A stretch of 64,000 bases of DNA from the NCBI GenBank assembly GCA_900770395.1, contig CAAGKM010000030.1, forward strand, positions 603,508 to 667,507, in the 5' to 3' direction. Below are positions 17,428 to 26,655 of the stretch, in pieces. The position numbers were made by a program, and so were the translations under genes. Source of the stretch: an uncultured Prevotella sp. (lineage in GTDB: Bacteria; Bacteroidota; Bacteroidia; Bacteroidales; Bacteroidaceae). The notes beneath the pieces were generated by a model, which saw nothing but the letters and a program-made list of their open reading frames with translations, searched no databases and was not told the origin of the DNA. Numbering within the stretch: the stretch's first letter is position 1; each line of letters begins with the position of its first letter.

Positions 17428-17897
17428 CTTATATCGAATATATGAACCAGTTGTGGCGTTCTTCTCTGCTGTCACCTATGCCAGCAAGCGAGATTGCGCT
17501 GTTCGCCTATCTGATAAACGAATGTAACAAGCGTTTCTGGAAGATGCCCATTACATGTTCCACGACAAGAATATGTGAAGAGCTGCGAATGTCAAGACAA
17601 ACAGTTATCACGGCAAGGAAACATCTTACAGATAGAAAACTTATAGCCTTCACGGAAGGAAGGTCGCGTCATCTACCGTCCAAATACACAATGCTTGAAT
17701 GGACGGATAACTTGACAGTAGACTTGACGGATGACTTGACACATATAAAAGATAAAGACAAAGATTCTTTTATAAAGGAACAACATGTGAAATTTGACAG
17801 TAAAAACGAAAGTGATAATGGATACGGCAAAAGAAAAGAGAATCGCAGACTATATCCAGCTCCTGCAGATGGGACGGACTACGATGGTGCGTTTTAG
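17424..17897 (+). CDS. Winged-helix replication-type protein
   Basis: A 157-residue protein. The N-terminal ~95 residues look like the winged-helix domain common in replication initiators and primosomal DnaD-like proteins (ASEIALFAYLINECN, then TRICEELRMSRQTVITARK). The C-terminal ~60 residues are low-complexity and charged (a run of DLT and KDKD units). Its last 80 bases overlap the start of the DnaC-like ATPase in another frame, an unusually long overlap. It probably works with that ATPase in replication of the excised circle. Confidence 0.65.
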   Translation: MTYIEYMNQLWRSSLLSPMPASEIALFAYLINECNKRFWKMPITCSTTRICEELRMSRQTVITARKHLTDRKLIAFTEGRSRHLPSKYTMLEWTDNLTVDLTDDLTHIKDKDKDSFIKEQHVKFDSKNESDNGYGKRKENRRLYPAPADGTDYDGAF

Positions 17898-18540
17898 ACT
17901 TCCTATGGAAGAGGAACAGGCGTATGAGTTTTTGTTGGCAGCGACAATAGCGGAGGTGCAGTCCCGACATCGTGAGTTTGTCCACAACAGTTCCGTTGAC
18001 GGACAGTTACGGCAGATTGCAAGATGCCTTACAGTAGACACATCGAAGTTCGGCATTGTTCTTTGCGGTGGCTGCGGCAATGGAAAGACAACCATGCTCA
18101 AAGCATTGCAAAACCTAATCAACCATCTGAAAATCCGCAACCCGAACCGTTCATCAGGCATGGGAACTGGATTTGGCGACAGTTACGGATTGCCTATAGT
18201 TGACGCTTTACAGATTGCACAGCTATGCAAGACCGACCACAAGAGATTTCTTGAACTGGCACGCTATGACATGTTGGGCATTGACGATTTGGGCACTGAG
18301 CCTGTCGAGGTGATGGACTACGGCAATGTCATGACTCCACTCATCGACCTCCTGACAAAGAGGTATGATACGCAGCTGTTCACTGTCGTGACAACAAACC
18401 TTGGTCCTAATGACATCCGCAAACGCTACGGTGACCGCATCGCTGATCGTCTCAACGAGATGATGGCGAAGATTGTCTATCGGAATCCGACTTACCGCAC
18501 GGACGAGACACTGACAGCCGATAATACAGATTTGAGGTAG
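17818..18540 (+). CDS. DnaC-like AAA+ ATPase (helicase loader type)
   Basis: A 240-residue AAA+ ATPase. Walker A is GGCGNGKTT around residues 84-92 and Walker B is MLGIDDLG, with the arginine-containing sensor region at GDRIADRLNEM, as in DnaC/IstB helicase loaders. The ATG at 17818 (MDTAKEKR) is chosen; an upstream start at 17794 would lengthen the overlap with the previous gene. Together with the winged-helix protein it forms a minimal replication module for the mobile element. It is not an IS21 IstB, since no IstA transposase is nearby. Confidence 0.8.
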   Translation: MDTAKEKRIADYIQLLQMGRTTMVRFRLPMEEEQAYEFLLAATIAEVQSRHREFVHNSSVDGQLRQIARCLTVDTSKFGIVLCGGCGNGKTTMLKALQNLINHLKIRNPNRSSGMGTGFGDSYGLPIVDALQIAQLCKTDHKRFLELARYDMLGIDDLGTEPVEVMDYGNVMTPLIDLLTKRYDTQLFTVVTTNLGPNDIRKRYGDRIADRLNEMMAKIVYRNPTYRTDETLTADNTDLR

Positions 18541-18552
18541 TGTGTAGATGAC

Positions 18553-18660
18553 GACTTTTTTGCAAAAGTCCATGAACATAATAGGGACTTTTAGATTCAC
18601 ATGCCGTCGCAGCTCACTTAAAAAGTCCTGATTATGCTCAGGCTCCGCCCGAGACCTGGC
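18553..18660 (+). other. Candidate oriT region upstream of the relaxase
   Basis: The gap before the relaxase holds a hairpin GACTTTT/AAAAGTC (18553-18559 with 18564-18570) and a second inverted pair GGACTTTT/AAAAGTCC (18585-18592 with 18621-18628), then a GC-rich stretch (GGCTCCGCCCGAGACCTGG). Repeats next to a MobV gene are the usual oriT setting. No nick site can be assigned from sequence alone. Confidence 0.45.
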
Positions 18661-18717
18661 ACCAATATGCCAGAATTATTCTACCATTTACAATGTACCA
18701 TAAAACAAGAAATCAAT

Positions 18718-20763
18718 ATGCAGAGCAACATACCACGTGCCGCCATCCATGTCGGCAAGGACAAGAAATCATTTTCCGCTCAGGTTGGTAACGAGGCTGA
18801 GCGGAGAGGCTGGGACGAGAGTGTCTATCAGCTGAAGAATGCCGACAAGGACAAGAACAACCATTACAACTTCTCCCGAAAAAAACTCAACTTCGAGATT
18901 GTCAAAGGCGGAAATGTCGTTCCGCTTGGCTCCAATCCCATACCATTGCATGAGCGTGTTCAGATGCGGCTTGATGAGCTTGGCTTCAAACCGTATATGG
19001 ATGCCAAGCATCCTGACCAAGTTTCAAAGAATAGTCCAAACTGTACTGTCGGCATGATATTCAGCGGAGACCATGATGTGTTGTATAATCTTGCTTTCGG
19101 CAATCAGAAGAAAGACACCTCTGACCCGAATGCAGACCATAGTCATGTCGTTCTACAGCAAGGAATCATTCAATGGGCTAAGGACACATATGGCTTTGCT
19201 TGCAGGAAGTGGGGCGAGGAGAACATCATCAGTTTTGCCGTCCATTGTGACGAGACAAGCATCCACGCTCATGTACAGACCATCCCTGTGGAGAAAGTCA
19301 AGAAACGTGGACGGATTGGGAGCCAATATATCAATAAAGACAATCCAAACTTAGTTTTAAGCACAAAGGAATGGAAAGCGTTGCCAAAAGAAGAGCGGGG
19401 CAACTACACGAAGCAGACAGCATCGAAGGTTTTTATCGAGAGAGTTTCGTACGCCAAGGTTTGGGGAGAGACAAGAAAGGAAAAATCGGAATATCTCTCA
19501 CAGCTTCATACAGACTACCACAAAGAGGTCGGCTGCAAGTATGGACTAGCTCGTGGTATTCCTTACAATGAATTGTCTGAGGAGGAGAAGCGTGGACGGA
19601 AGCACAAAAACAAGATTGTGCTTGAAGCCGAACGACTGGCGAAGGCTGCTCTTGACAAAGTCGAAAAGTATGCAGTGCTTGCCACCATCGACAATAAGGA
19701 ACTTACATTCCCTCTGCTTAATGTCAAGACTCCTGTTCAAGAGACCATGAGGATTGTGAAAAGAGAACTCGACATCCCTGTTCCTGCAATCATCGGGCAG
19801 AAGGCATGGAGAGAGGAACGTATATCCAACATAAACGCCGCCATAAAGTCTTTGGTTGATGCCATTAACGAGGCTCGTGACAAGCAGAATGAAGGTGTCA
19901 AAGTCTCAGCTAACAAAACTTACGCCTACTATATGCAGAACCTCAACCGCCTTATCAAGGAGAACAAAGCTCTTGAAGCAGAGAATGCCAAGGTCAAGGA
20001 ACGTATCTCACAACTTGACGAGAATGCAGTCAAGAGAGTTACAGCTCAGAAAGATGCAAAGATAGACTATCTCAAAGAACATTTGGCTAATACGAATAGC
20101 AAACTTGCCAGTCTCGGCAATGATTACAATGCCCTGCTGTCCAAATACAAATATCTCGTACTTCAATGGAATGACTTGAAACAACAACCGGAAATAGTTG
20201 AAGCCATAGAACGTGTGGAGAAACGCAAAAGAAAAGAAGCGGAGGAAAAAAAACGACAGGAGGCAGAGGCTAAGCGTGAGGAGCAAGCCCGACAATTCAG
20301 ATATCAGAGTTTTCTTAATCGTTTTATAGCTGAGGGTCATAGTTCACTTAGCAAATTCTCACAGACAGAGCGTATAAATTTCAATGACGAGGAAGCTAAT
20401 GCCATATTTTATGGCATTATGGCTACTGCTATAAAGCATAACCATCAATTTACAAATCCAAAAGAGATTGAGCCTGCTGTTGATAAGTTCCTTGCCGGAA
20501 TGGCTTGGAGTGGTTGCACCGACTACCGTAAGGAATGTGTTTCTATTTGGACAAAACTTTTTGCGACAAAGGATGTCATTTATACAGAGGATATCATCAA
20601 CAACTTCCTTTCATTCGTTGACCATATGTCATGCAGTGCAGACACATACGTTTCACTTGGCGGTTCAAACGGATGTGCAGACCAACTAACGAATTGGGAC
20701 GGGACACAGAAAATGGGATTAGGTGCTATGCACAAAAAGAAATCTAAAAATACTTCATTGTAG
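18718..20763 (+). CDS. MobV family relaxase (plasmid recombination/mobilization protein)
   Basis: Nicks DNA at oriT and leads the strand during mobilization by a helper conjugation system. The 682-residue protein has the relaxase domain in the first ~300 residues. The HxH metal motif is visible in DETSIHAHVQTIPV (near residue 180), after EENIISFAVHCDE, as in MobV/Pre proteins. Residues ~430-560 form a long coiled coil rich in Lys and Glu (NRLIKENKALEAENAKVKER and EKRKRKEAEEKK). The ATG at 18718 (MQSNIP) is preferred to one 28 codons upstream, because the family starts there and the upstream region carries the oriT-like repeats. No second mobilization protein is evident. Confidence 0.88.
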   Translation: MQSNIPRAAIHVGKDKKSFSAQVGNEAERRGWDESVYQLKNADKDKNNHYNFSRKKLNFEIVKGGNVVPLGSNPIPLHERVQMRLDELGFKPYMDAKHPDQVSKNSPNCTVGMIFSGDHDVLYNLAFGNQKKDTSDPNADHSHVVLQQGIIQWAKDTYGFACRKWGEENIISFAVHCDETSIHAHVQTIPVEKVKKRGRIGSQYINKDNPNLVLSTKEWKALPKEERGNYTKQTASKVFIERVSYAKVWGETRKEKSEYLSQLHTDYHKEVGCKYGLARGIPYNELSEEEKRGRKHKNKIVLEAERLAKAALDKVEKYAVLATIDNKELTFPLLNVKTPVQETMRIVKRELDIPVPAIIGQKAWREERISNINAAIKSLVDAINEARDKQNEGVKVSANKTYAYYMQNLNRLIKENKALEAENAKVKERISQLDENAVKRVTAQKDAKIDYLKEHLANTNSKLASLGNDYNALLSKYKYLVLQWNDLKQQPEIVEAIERVEKRKRKEAEEKKRQEAEAKREEQARQFRYQSFLNRFIAEGHSSLSKFSQTERINFNDEEANAIFYGIMATAIKHNHQFTNPKEIEPAVDKFLAGMAWSGCTDYRKECVSIWTKLFATKDVIYTEDIINNFLSFVDHMSCSADTYVSLGGSNGCADQLTNWDGTQKMGLGAMHKKKSKNTSL

Positions 20764-20861
20764 TTCCAATGTTCTATAAAAAACTTGCTTAGTGAAAGAA
20801 TATATCGTACAAAACAAGACATATTGTAAAATTTGATAAAAATATTAAGCACAAAAGCGAA

Positions 20862-20889
20862 ATAAATATCAATACGTTTGGATATTTAT
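20862..20889 (+). promoter_or_regulatory. Candidate operator of the HTH controller
   Basis: A perfect 9-base inverted repeat, ATAAATATC (20862-20870) and GATATTTAT (20881-20889), flanks the -33 box of the promoter at 20877-20908. This is a natural site for autoregulation by the small HTH protein that follows. Confidence 0.5.
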
Positions 20890-20908
20890 CATTTTATGTT
20901 TATCTTTG
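20877..20908 (+). promoter_or_regulatory. Promoter of the restriction/defence operon
   Basis: TTTG (20877-20880), 20 bases, TATCTTTG (20901-20908): a full match to the Bacteroidales consensus, with the ATG at 20937 about 28 bases further on. Confidence 0.75.
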
Positions 20909-20936
20909 CACACAAATAACACATAATAAGGTGTAT

Positions 20937-21161
20937 ATGGAGAAGAAAGGATGCTCTAATCGACTACGTGTCATATTGGCAGAAAAAGAAATAACCAACC
21001 GTTGGTTGGCTGAACAAATGGGCGTTACAGATATGACCGTTTCACGATGGAAGACAAACAAAATTCAACCATCAATGATGCAGTTCGTGGAAATAGCCCG
21101 ACTGCTCAAAGTAGATATTAAAGACCTCATAGAGGCCGATTTTAATTACGAGATAGAATAA
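20937..21161 (+). CDS. Small XRE-type HTH regulator (controller-like)
   Basis: A 74-residue Cro/C1-type helix-turn-helix protein (NRWLAEQMGVTDMTVSRWK, then a conserved ARLLKVDIKDLIE helix). It begins at ATG 20937; a GTG two codons earlier is possible. Its stop overlaps the start of the methyltransferase by one base. Its size, place and the inverted repeat over its own promoter fit a controller protein that times methyltransferase and nuclease expression. Confidence 0.85.
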   Translation: MEKKGCSNRLRVILAEKEITNRWLAEQMGVTDMTVSRWKTNKIQPSMMQFVEIARLLKVDIKDLIEADFNYEIE

Positions 21162-22507
21162 TGAAGAAAAAATATACATTTATTGATTTATTTGCAGGAC
21201 TTAGTGGTATCAGAATTGGATTTGAACAAGCTGCAGGTGATTTAGGCGTTGAGACACGATGTGCACTCACTTCTGAAATCAAGCCTGCTGCTATTGAAGC
21301 ACTCAAAAATAGATACCCCAACGAGAAGGTTGACTACAATATATATGACGTCCATGCAGATATGATTCCTGAAGGAATAGACGTGCTGCTTGGCGGATTC
21401 CCATGCCAACCGTTCAGTGCCGCTGGCAAAGGCTTAGGCTTCTTGGATACAAGAGGTACATTATTCTTTGAGATAGAACGCATTATTCATGAGTTTACTG
21501 AGAAAGGCCAGAAACCTGCTGGATTTATTTTGGAAAATGTGGAAGGTTTAATGAAGCATGGAGGAGAAATAAAAGGAAGTCGTTACGGGAAGACTCTTAC
21601 TACCATTATAAAGAAATTGGACCTTGCTGGCTATAATGTTGAGGTTTTGTTACTTGACTCTGCTGATTTTGGTTTAGCTCAGTCAAGGAAGCGAGTATAT
21701 ATCCTTGGTGTAGACAAGGCAAGAGGAGTAATAGATTTAAATGATTTGCCTCATTCGTCCAAGAAATTCGGTGCGGTAAAGGAGTCTGGCCTGCCAACAG
21801 ACAAAGGCGACTTTGCTAAAGCATTGCTCAAACATTATAAATTAGAAGAAATCGAAGGTAAGTACATAAAAGATAAGCGCGGAGGCTCAAGAAACATACA
21901 TAGTTGGGATCTTGGTTTGCGAGGAAAAGTGACAAAACAACAGAAGGAATTATTAAATTTACTCCTAAAAGAACGTAGAAAAAAGAAATGGGCACAAATC
22001 ATCGGTGTCGATTGGATGGACGGCATGCCTCTTACTCTGGAGCAGATTCAAACGTTCTATAATGACATCAAACTTCCAGAAATGCTTGATGATCTTGTAA
22101 AGAAAGGCTATTTAGTCTTTGAATATCCCAAAAAAAAGATACTTATTCAAGAAGATGGAAATATTGGTTACAAACGAGAACAAGATACGACTAAGCCTAA
22201 GGGCTATAATATTGTAACCGGGAAATTGAGCTTTGAATATAGTCAGTTCCTTGATTCAAACGACGTTACTCCAACTCTAGTCGCCATGGACATGTCAAGA
22301 GTGGGAGTTGTCGATGGTAATGGTATTCGCCATCTTTCCATTTCGGAAGGACTAAAGCTCTTTGGCTATGAAGGTTATGACCTTAACTATCTTGAAAATA
22401 GGAAGAATGGTCATGAAATAGCTTTTGATTTATTAGGTAACTCTGTCTGTGTTCCTGTCATCAAGGTAATTGCCGACAGATTATTAAGAAAACTTATTGT
22501 GTATTGA
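21161..22507 (+). CDS. DNA (cytosine-5-)-methyltransferase
   Basis: Adds a methyl group to C5 of cytosine in a specific site. The 448-residue protein has the ordered motifs of this family: I (FIDLFAGLSGIRIGFE) for SAM binding, IV (GGFPCQPFSAAG) with catalytic Cys82, VI (ILENVEGL), VIII (QSRKRVYILG), a long target-recognition region at ~200-370, and IX/X (LGNSVCVPVIKVIA). It is of Dcm/restriction type. It lies between a controller-like HTH and a probable endonuclease, so it is most likely the modification part of a restriction system. The recognition site cannot be read. Confidence 0.95.
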   Translation: MKKKYTFIDLFAGLSGIRIGFEQAAGDLGVETRCALTSEIKPAAIEALKNRYPNEKVDYNIYDVHADMIPEGIDVLLGGFPCQPFSAAGKGLGFLDTRGTLFFEIERIIHEFTEKGQKPAGFILENVEGLMKHGGEIKGSRYGKTLTTIIKKLDLAGYNVEVLLLDSADFGLAQSRKRVYILGVDKARGVIDLNDLPHSSKKFGAVKESGLPTDKGDFAKALLKHYKLEEIEGKYIKDKRGGSRNIHSWDLGLRGKVTKQQKELLNLLLKERRKKKWAQIIGVDWMDGMPLTLEQIQTFYNDIKLPEMLDDLVKKGYLVFEYPKKKILIQEDGNIGYKREQDTTKPKGYNIVTGKLSFEYSQFLDSNDVTPTLVAMDMSRVGVVDGNGIRHLSISEGLKLFGYEGYDLNYLENRKNGHEIAFDLLGNSVCVPVIKVIADRLLRKLIVY

Positions 22508-22508
22508 C

Positions 22509-23420
22509 ATGAAAAAGATACCTTACAACAGCTTTCTTAAATCGATGACGTTGTTTTTTGTCAACGATGATATTGACAAGAAATATGTCAGTCTAAGAAA
22601 AGAGAAGATTAATCAGCTCAAAGCTGAAATGAACCAGATTAATAATTATGCAGGTCTTCATAATTACATAAGGACTTATGAAGATTCTCTTTCGAATCTT
22701 TTGGTTATACTAGGTGTGAGTAACGAGATGTTCAAACGTGTAATCTCTATGTTCCGTATTCAACATGGAATGGTTTTTCAAACGGAATGGAATGCCAAGC
22801 AGACTCGAAATTATATGCTTGCGAATGATGCGATGATGGAATGTGTTTGCAACTTGTTTTTGAAAGGCGATTGTGATTCTAGATTGAAAACACAATTGCC
22901 CGGTTTCAAACTCGCCAATTTCGTTATTGACGAAAATGTTATGAATCGACTCAAGAATGACGATTTCCTCGCGTTCTTAGTCAACAAAGATTTCGATACT
23001 CAGTACAACACTGATTTATCAAACGTCAATATGGCAAAGGTTGATGGTACTCTTAATGAAATCTGTAAGACATGTGGATTTAAATTAGTACATGCTCCTA
23101 AGGTTGACCCTATAGGCAATGGTACCAGAGACATTCAAGTGAATTACGCTGTTGAGTGTCCAAGCAAGAACTTACCTATATTTTACTTAAAATACAGTTT
23201 CAATATTACCACTTCAAGAGGACAGACAGACTTTAAACGAAGCGTTAAAGACCTGCGTGACTTCATCCGTAACAAGAATGCAGAAGCAAAACAAATCGTC
23301 GTTTTGGATGGCGCAGGTTGGGTTGGAAGGCAATCGGACTTGCGGGACGCATGGGATTATAGCGACTATTGTTTAAACCTCCAGCACATAAATGATCTTA
23401 AAGAAATAATAAAACTATAG
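22509..23420 (+). CDS. Probable restriction endonuclease paired with the 5mC methyltransferase
   Basis: A 303-residue protein starting one base after the methyltransferase stop. The C-terminal third has the pattern of type II endonucleases of the PD-(D/E)xK kind: ITTSRGQTDFKRSVKDLRDF, then VVLDGAGWVGRQSDLRDAWD and DYCLNLQHINDLKEII. A Cys pair, ICKTCG, lies near residue 190. The upstream TTG start is rejected. Position and these motifs make a cognate nuclease likely, but the active site is not proven from sequence alone. It is followed four bases later by the ParB-like gene. Confidence 0.6.
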   Translation: MKKIPYNSFLKSMTLFFVNDDIDKKYVSLRKEKINQLKAEMNQINNYAGLHNYIRTYEDSLSNLLVILGVSNEMFKRVISMFRIQHGMVFQTEWNAKQTRNYMLANDAMMECVCNLFLKGDCDSRLKTQLPGFKLANFVIDENVMNRLKNDDFLAFLVNKDFDTQYNTDLSNVNMAKVDGTLNEICKTCGFKLVHAPKVDPIGNGTRDIQVNYAVECPSKNLPIFYLKYSFNITTSRGQTDFKRSVKDLRDFIRNKNAEAKQIVVLDGAGWVGRQSDLRDAWDYSDYCLNLQHINDLKEIIKL

Positions 23421-23423
23421 AAT

Positions 23424-24701
23424 ATGTTACAGGCAGACAGAAAAGAAGTCCTAAAGGGCGTACAGCAAGGAGAGCCCTTTGCTACTGGATATCAGTTACT
23501 TTATCGTGGTGTACTCAAACCATTTCAGGTTTGGGAAATTCCGATGGAAGCCCTTATATATAACCAATACAATGGACGTATTGGTAGTGTTGTTAAATCA
23601 TACGAGAAACAGAGTCATACCCTTAACCCTGAGCAAGATTCTGATATTGCCTTGATTGAGGCATTTTTGTGGGAATCTAAAAGGGATGCCAACAAAAGCA
23701 CTTTGAATAGTTTGCGGAAAACCGGTCAAATTAAATTTGGCATCGTTTCGTCTGATGGTGTAATAATCGATGGTAATAGAAGAGCTTCTTTGATGAACAA
23801 AATCCTCAAAGATTCTCATTCAACTCAGGAAGAAAAGGATAGATGTAAATTTTTCAAGGCCGTTATACTTCCAGAGAGTGCAACGAAAAAGGACATCCTT
23901 CAGTTAGAGACATCTTTCCAGATGGGTGAAGATGAGAAGGTGGACTATAATCCTATCGAAAAATATCTTAAGTGTAAGGATCTTGAAGATGCAGGTTTTA
24001 CAAGGGACGAAATCGCTAGCTTCATGGGCATAAATAAAAAAGAAGTTGATCAAAACCTTGAAATTCTTGAGTTAATGGATATGTATCTCAGTTTCTACGA
24101 ATATGATGGTATTTATACCATGGCAGAAGGTCATGAAGACTCATTCCAGAAATTGAACATTGCCTTGAAGCAGTATAAATCGGGCGTTGCCAAAATGTGG
24201 GACTATACAGACGAGGACATAAACAATATGCTCGGTGTTGCGTTTGACTATATTCGTTTGAATCTTCCGCAAAACGACATCCGTGATATCTTCAGAAAGC
24301 CGACCCAAAACAATAACAGCATTTTTGGTTCCAAAGAACGTTGGAATAATTTTTTCGACCATCACCAGGAGATTGTCTCTTCTTATATAGAAAAACCTAT
24401 TGAAGACTACGTTAAAGATGCATCAGGAATCGATATTACACCATGTTTACAGGCAAGAGATGCAGACTGGAGGAAAAAGTTGACTCCAGCCATGACAGAA
24501 ACCTTCAAGAAGGCACAAGATGAGATAGATAGCCAGTTGAATGCTAATGCGCCAATAGTTCTTATTACTAAGGCTAATAGCGCATTAGAGTCAATAGATA
24601 GCAGTTCAAATGGCTTTAAAAGTAGTGCTGATTCTATATTGAAGGGATTGGACAAACTTATTGAAAAAGCGAAATCATTAAAGGCTCAAATTAATGACTA
24701 A
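23424..24701 (+). CDS. ParB/sulfiredoxin-fold protein of the defence module
   Basis: A 425-residue protein. Residues ~30-200 look like a ParB-type domain: PMEALIYNQYNGRI early, then GVIIDGNRRASLMNKI (near residue 115), the ParB/Srx nucleotide-binding motif, and a helix-turn-helix segment FTRDEIASFMGINKKEVDQN. The C-terminal half is helical and ends in a coiled coil. Some ParB-fold proteins in defence loci bind or cut DNA or act as CTP switches. No plasmid-partition ParA is nearby, so a partition role is unlikely. It overlaps the helicase gene by eight bases, so the two are translationally coupled. Confidence 0.7.
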   Translation: MLQADRKEVLKGVQQGEPFATGYQLLYRGVLKPFQVWEIPMEALIYNQYNGRIGSVVKSYEKQSHTLNPEQDSDIALIEAFLWESKRDANKSTLNSLRKTGQIKFGIVSSDGVIIDGNRRASLMNKILKDSHSTQEEKDRCKFFKAVILPESATKKDILQLETSFQMGEDEKVDYNPIEKYLKCKDLEDAGFTRDEIASFMGINKKEVDQNLEILELMDMYLSFYEYDGIYTMAEGHEDSFQKLNIALKQYKSGVAKMWDYTDEDINNMLGVAFDYIRLNLPQNDIRDIFRKPTQNNNSIFGSKERWNNFFDHHQEIVSSYIEKPIEDYVKDASGIDITPCLQARDADWRKKLTPAMTETFKKAQDEIDSQLNANAPIVLITKANSALESIDSSSNGFKSSADSILKGLDKLIEKAKSLKAQIND

Positions 24702-26655
24702 TACAGGAATTCTGTCAATAAAATCCTTGGACAATGGGTTTGCAATACAAGGTGATACTGTAAAAATTTTACAGAATCGCTTTGCCATGATGTATTTGCG
24801 TCGAAACCTACATCATTCTGTTTCAGGAGCAGATATTATCATTGAAGATGTGACGGACATTAATACCATCATGTCTCACGTATCTGTACTGGCAAAATAC
24901 GGGAAATGTGAGATTCGCTTCGATGAAAATGTAAACGAAGAGATAAAAGCATATAAAGATAGAGAACAAAATTTTGCGAATTTCTCTAAGAAGGCAAAAG
25001 ACATTAGAGAGAACCATCCTGTTGTTTCTGAATTCGAGGACTTCAAAGAATCATTAATAGAGAATATGCAGGCACGTCGTCTATATACCTTACAGATGCT
25101 GTCTGCCTATCATATGGCGTTTGCACAGAATGCTTGTAACTTTTCTGTTCCTGGAGCTGGAAAAACAAGTGTCGTATATGGTGCTTACACATATTTGAAG
25201 CATTTGCCCGAATCTAACCCCAAACACGTCGATAAACTACTTATTATTGGACCACTTAGTTCATTTGGTCCATGGGAAAATGAATATCAGGAATGTTTCG
25301 GCAGAAAGGTAGAGTCCATGAGGTTGATAGGCGGTCTTTCTAAAGAAAAGAAATCGTTGTATTTACACGGAATAGACACATGTGAACTAACTATTACGTC
25401 ATATCAGTCGGTTATCTCAATAAAAGATGATCTTCGTTTTTTTCTATCACGCAATAAGGTGATGGTTGTACTTGATGAAGCGCATAAAATAAAAAATACT
25501 CAAGGAGCAATAACTGCAACATCGACTTTGGAGTTAGCAAAACTTGCTGCGTCCAGGGTCATTCTTACCGGTACGCCTGCGCCGAATGGCTATGAAGACT
25601 TATATAATCTGTTCAAATTTATCTGGCCAGACCACGATGTTATTTCATATAATGTTGCACAACTTTCTAATATGTCTGCCAATTCTGATGATGATCGAGT
25701 ATCGGATCTGATAGAGAAAATATCACCTTTCTTTATTCGGGTAAAAAAAAGTGACTTAAACATTCCGCCTGCGAATTATATGGAAATATTTGTTTCAATG
25801 TCTGACTCTCAGAGGACTGTTTATGATGCGATAGAAAACAAGTTTATGCAATCTTTTGATGGCAACAACGATTCCCCTTACCTGAGGAAAATTCGTCAAG
25901 CCAAGATGATTCGCCTCATGCAGGCTGCCACAAACCCTGAACTATTAAGCCAATCCCTTAATGGTATAGTTGATGAAGAAGGGAATTCCATAGTGGAATC
26001 AAAAGAAGACAGCACTTTCATTAGCAATATCCTCCAGTTTGTGAATAATGAGACACCAAATAAGTTCACCAAAGCTTGTGAGTTAGTCAAGGACATCATT
26101 TCTCAAGGCGGGAAAGTGGTTATTTGGGCGTCCTTTATACGCAATATAGAGAAAATGAGCCAATGTTTAAGTGACATAGGTATTCCTTCCAGGTCTTTGT
26201 ATGGAGCTACCCCTGTTGAAACTGCAGACGACGAAACTGAAAGCCAGATAGAAACAAGAGAATCTATTGTGAAAGAATTTAATTCAGACAACTCATCTTT
26301 CAATGTTATCATAGCAAATCCATTTGCCGTTGCCGAATCTATCTCTCTACACAAGAAATGTCATAATGCAATATATTTGGAAAGATCTTTCAATGCAGCT
26401 CATTTTATTCAATCAAAAGATAGAATTCATCGATATGGATTACCTGATGGCACCATCACTACATACTACTATTTAATTTCTGAAAATTCAATAGACGAAA
26501 CTATAAATTCAAGGCTTCAACTAAAGGAGAATAGATTAAATCAAATAATGGAGAGTATGCCTATTCCTTTGTTTGACAATAATCTGGAAGAAGGTGGTCT
26601 TGATGATATAAAGGCAATCATACATGATTATGCGCAAAGAGCTAAAAAGATATAG
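24694..26655 (+). CDS. SNF2-type DEAD/DEAH helicase of the defence module
   Basis: A 653-residue superfamily 2 ATPase. Motif I is NFSVPGAGKTSVVYG (near residue 153), motif II is VVLDEAHKIKN (near 260), motif III is LTGTPAPNGYEDLYNLF, and the C-terminal helicase lobe ends with SKDRIHRYGLPDG as motif VI. It resembles SNF2 translocases in restriction and phage-defence systems. It could move along DNA to bring the neighbouring nuclease-like proteins to their target. Its last 32 bases overlap the DUF3883 gene. Confidence 0.88.
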   Translation: MTNTGILSIKSLDNGFAIQGDTVKILQNRFAMMYLRRNLHHSVSGADIIIEDVTDINTIMSHVSVLAKYGKCEIRFDENVNEEIKAYKDREQNFANFSKKAKDIRENHPVVSEFEDFKESLIENMQARRLYTLQMLSAYHMAFAQNACNFSVPGAGKTSVVYGAYTYLKHLPESNPKHVDKLLIIGPLSSFGPWENEYQECFGRKVESMRLIGGLSKEKKSLYLHGIDTCELTITSYQSVISIKDDLRFFLSRNKVMVVLDEAHKIKNTQGAITATSTLELAKLAASRVILTGTPAPNGYEDLYNLFKFIWPDHDVISYNVAQLSNMSANSDDDRVSDLIEKISPFFIRVKKSDLNIPPANYMEIFVSMSDSQRTVYDAIENKFMQSFDGNNDSPYLRKIRQAKMIRLMQAATNPELLSQSLNGIVDEEGNSIVESKEDSTFISNILQFVNNETPNKFTKACELVKDIISQGGKVVIWASFIRNIEKMSQCLSDIGIPSRSLYGATPVETADDETESQIETRESIVKEFNSDNSSFNVIIANPFAVAESISLHKKCHNAIYLERSFNAAHFIQSKDRIHRYGLPDGTITTYYYLISENSIDETINSRLQLKENRLNQIMESMPIPLFDNNLEEGGLDDIKAIIHDYAQRAKKI

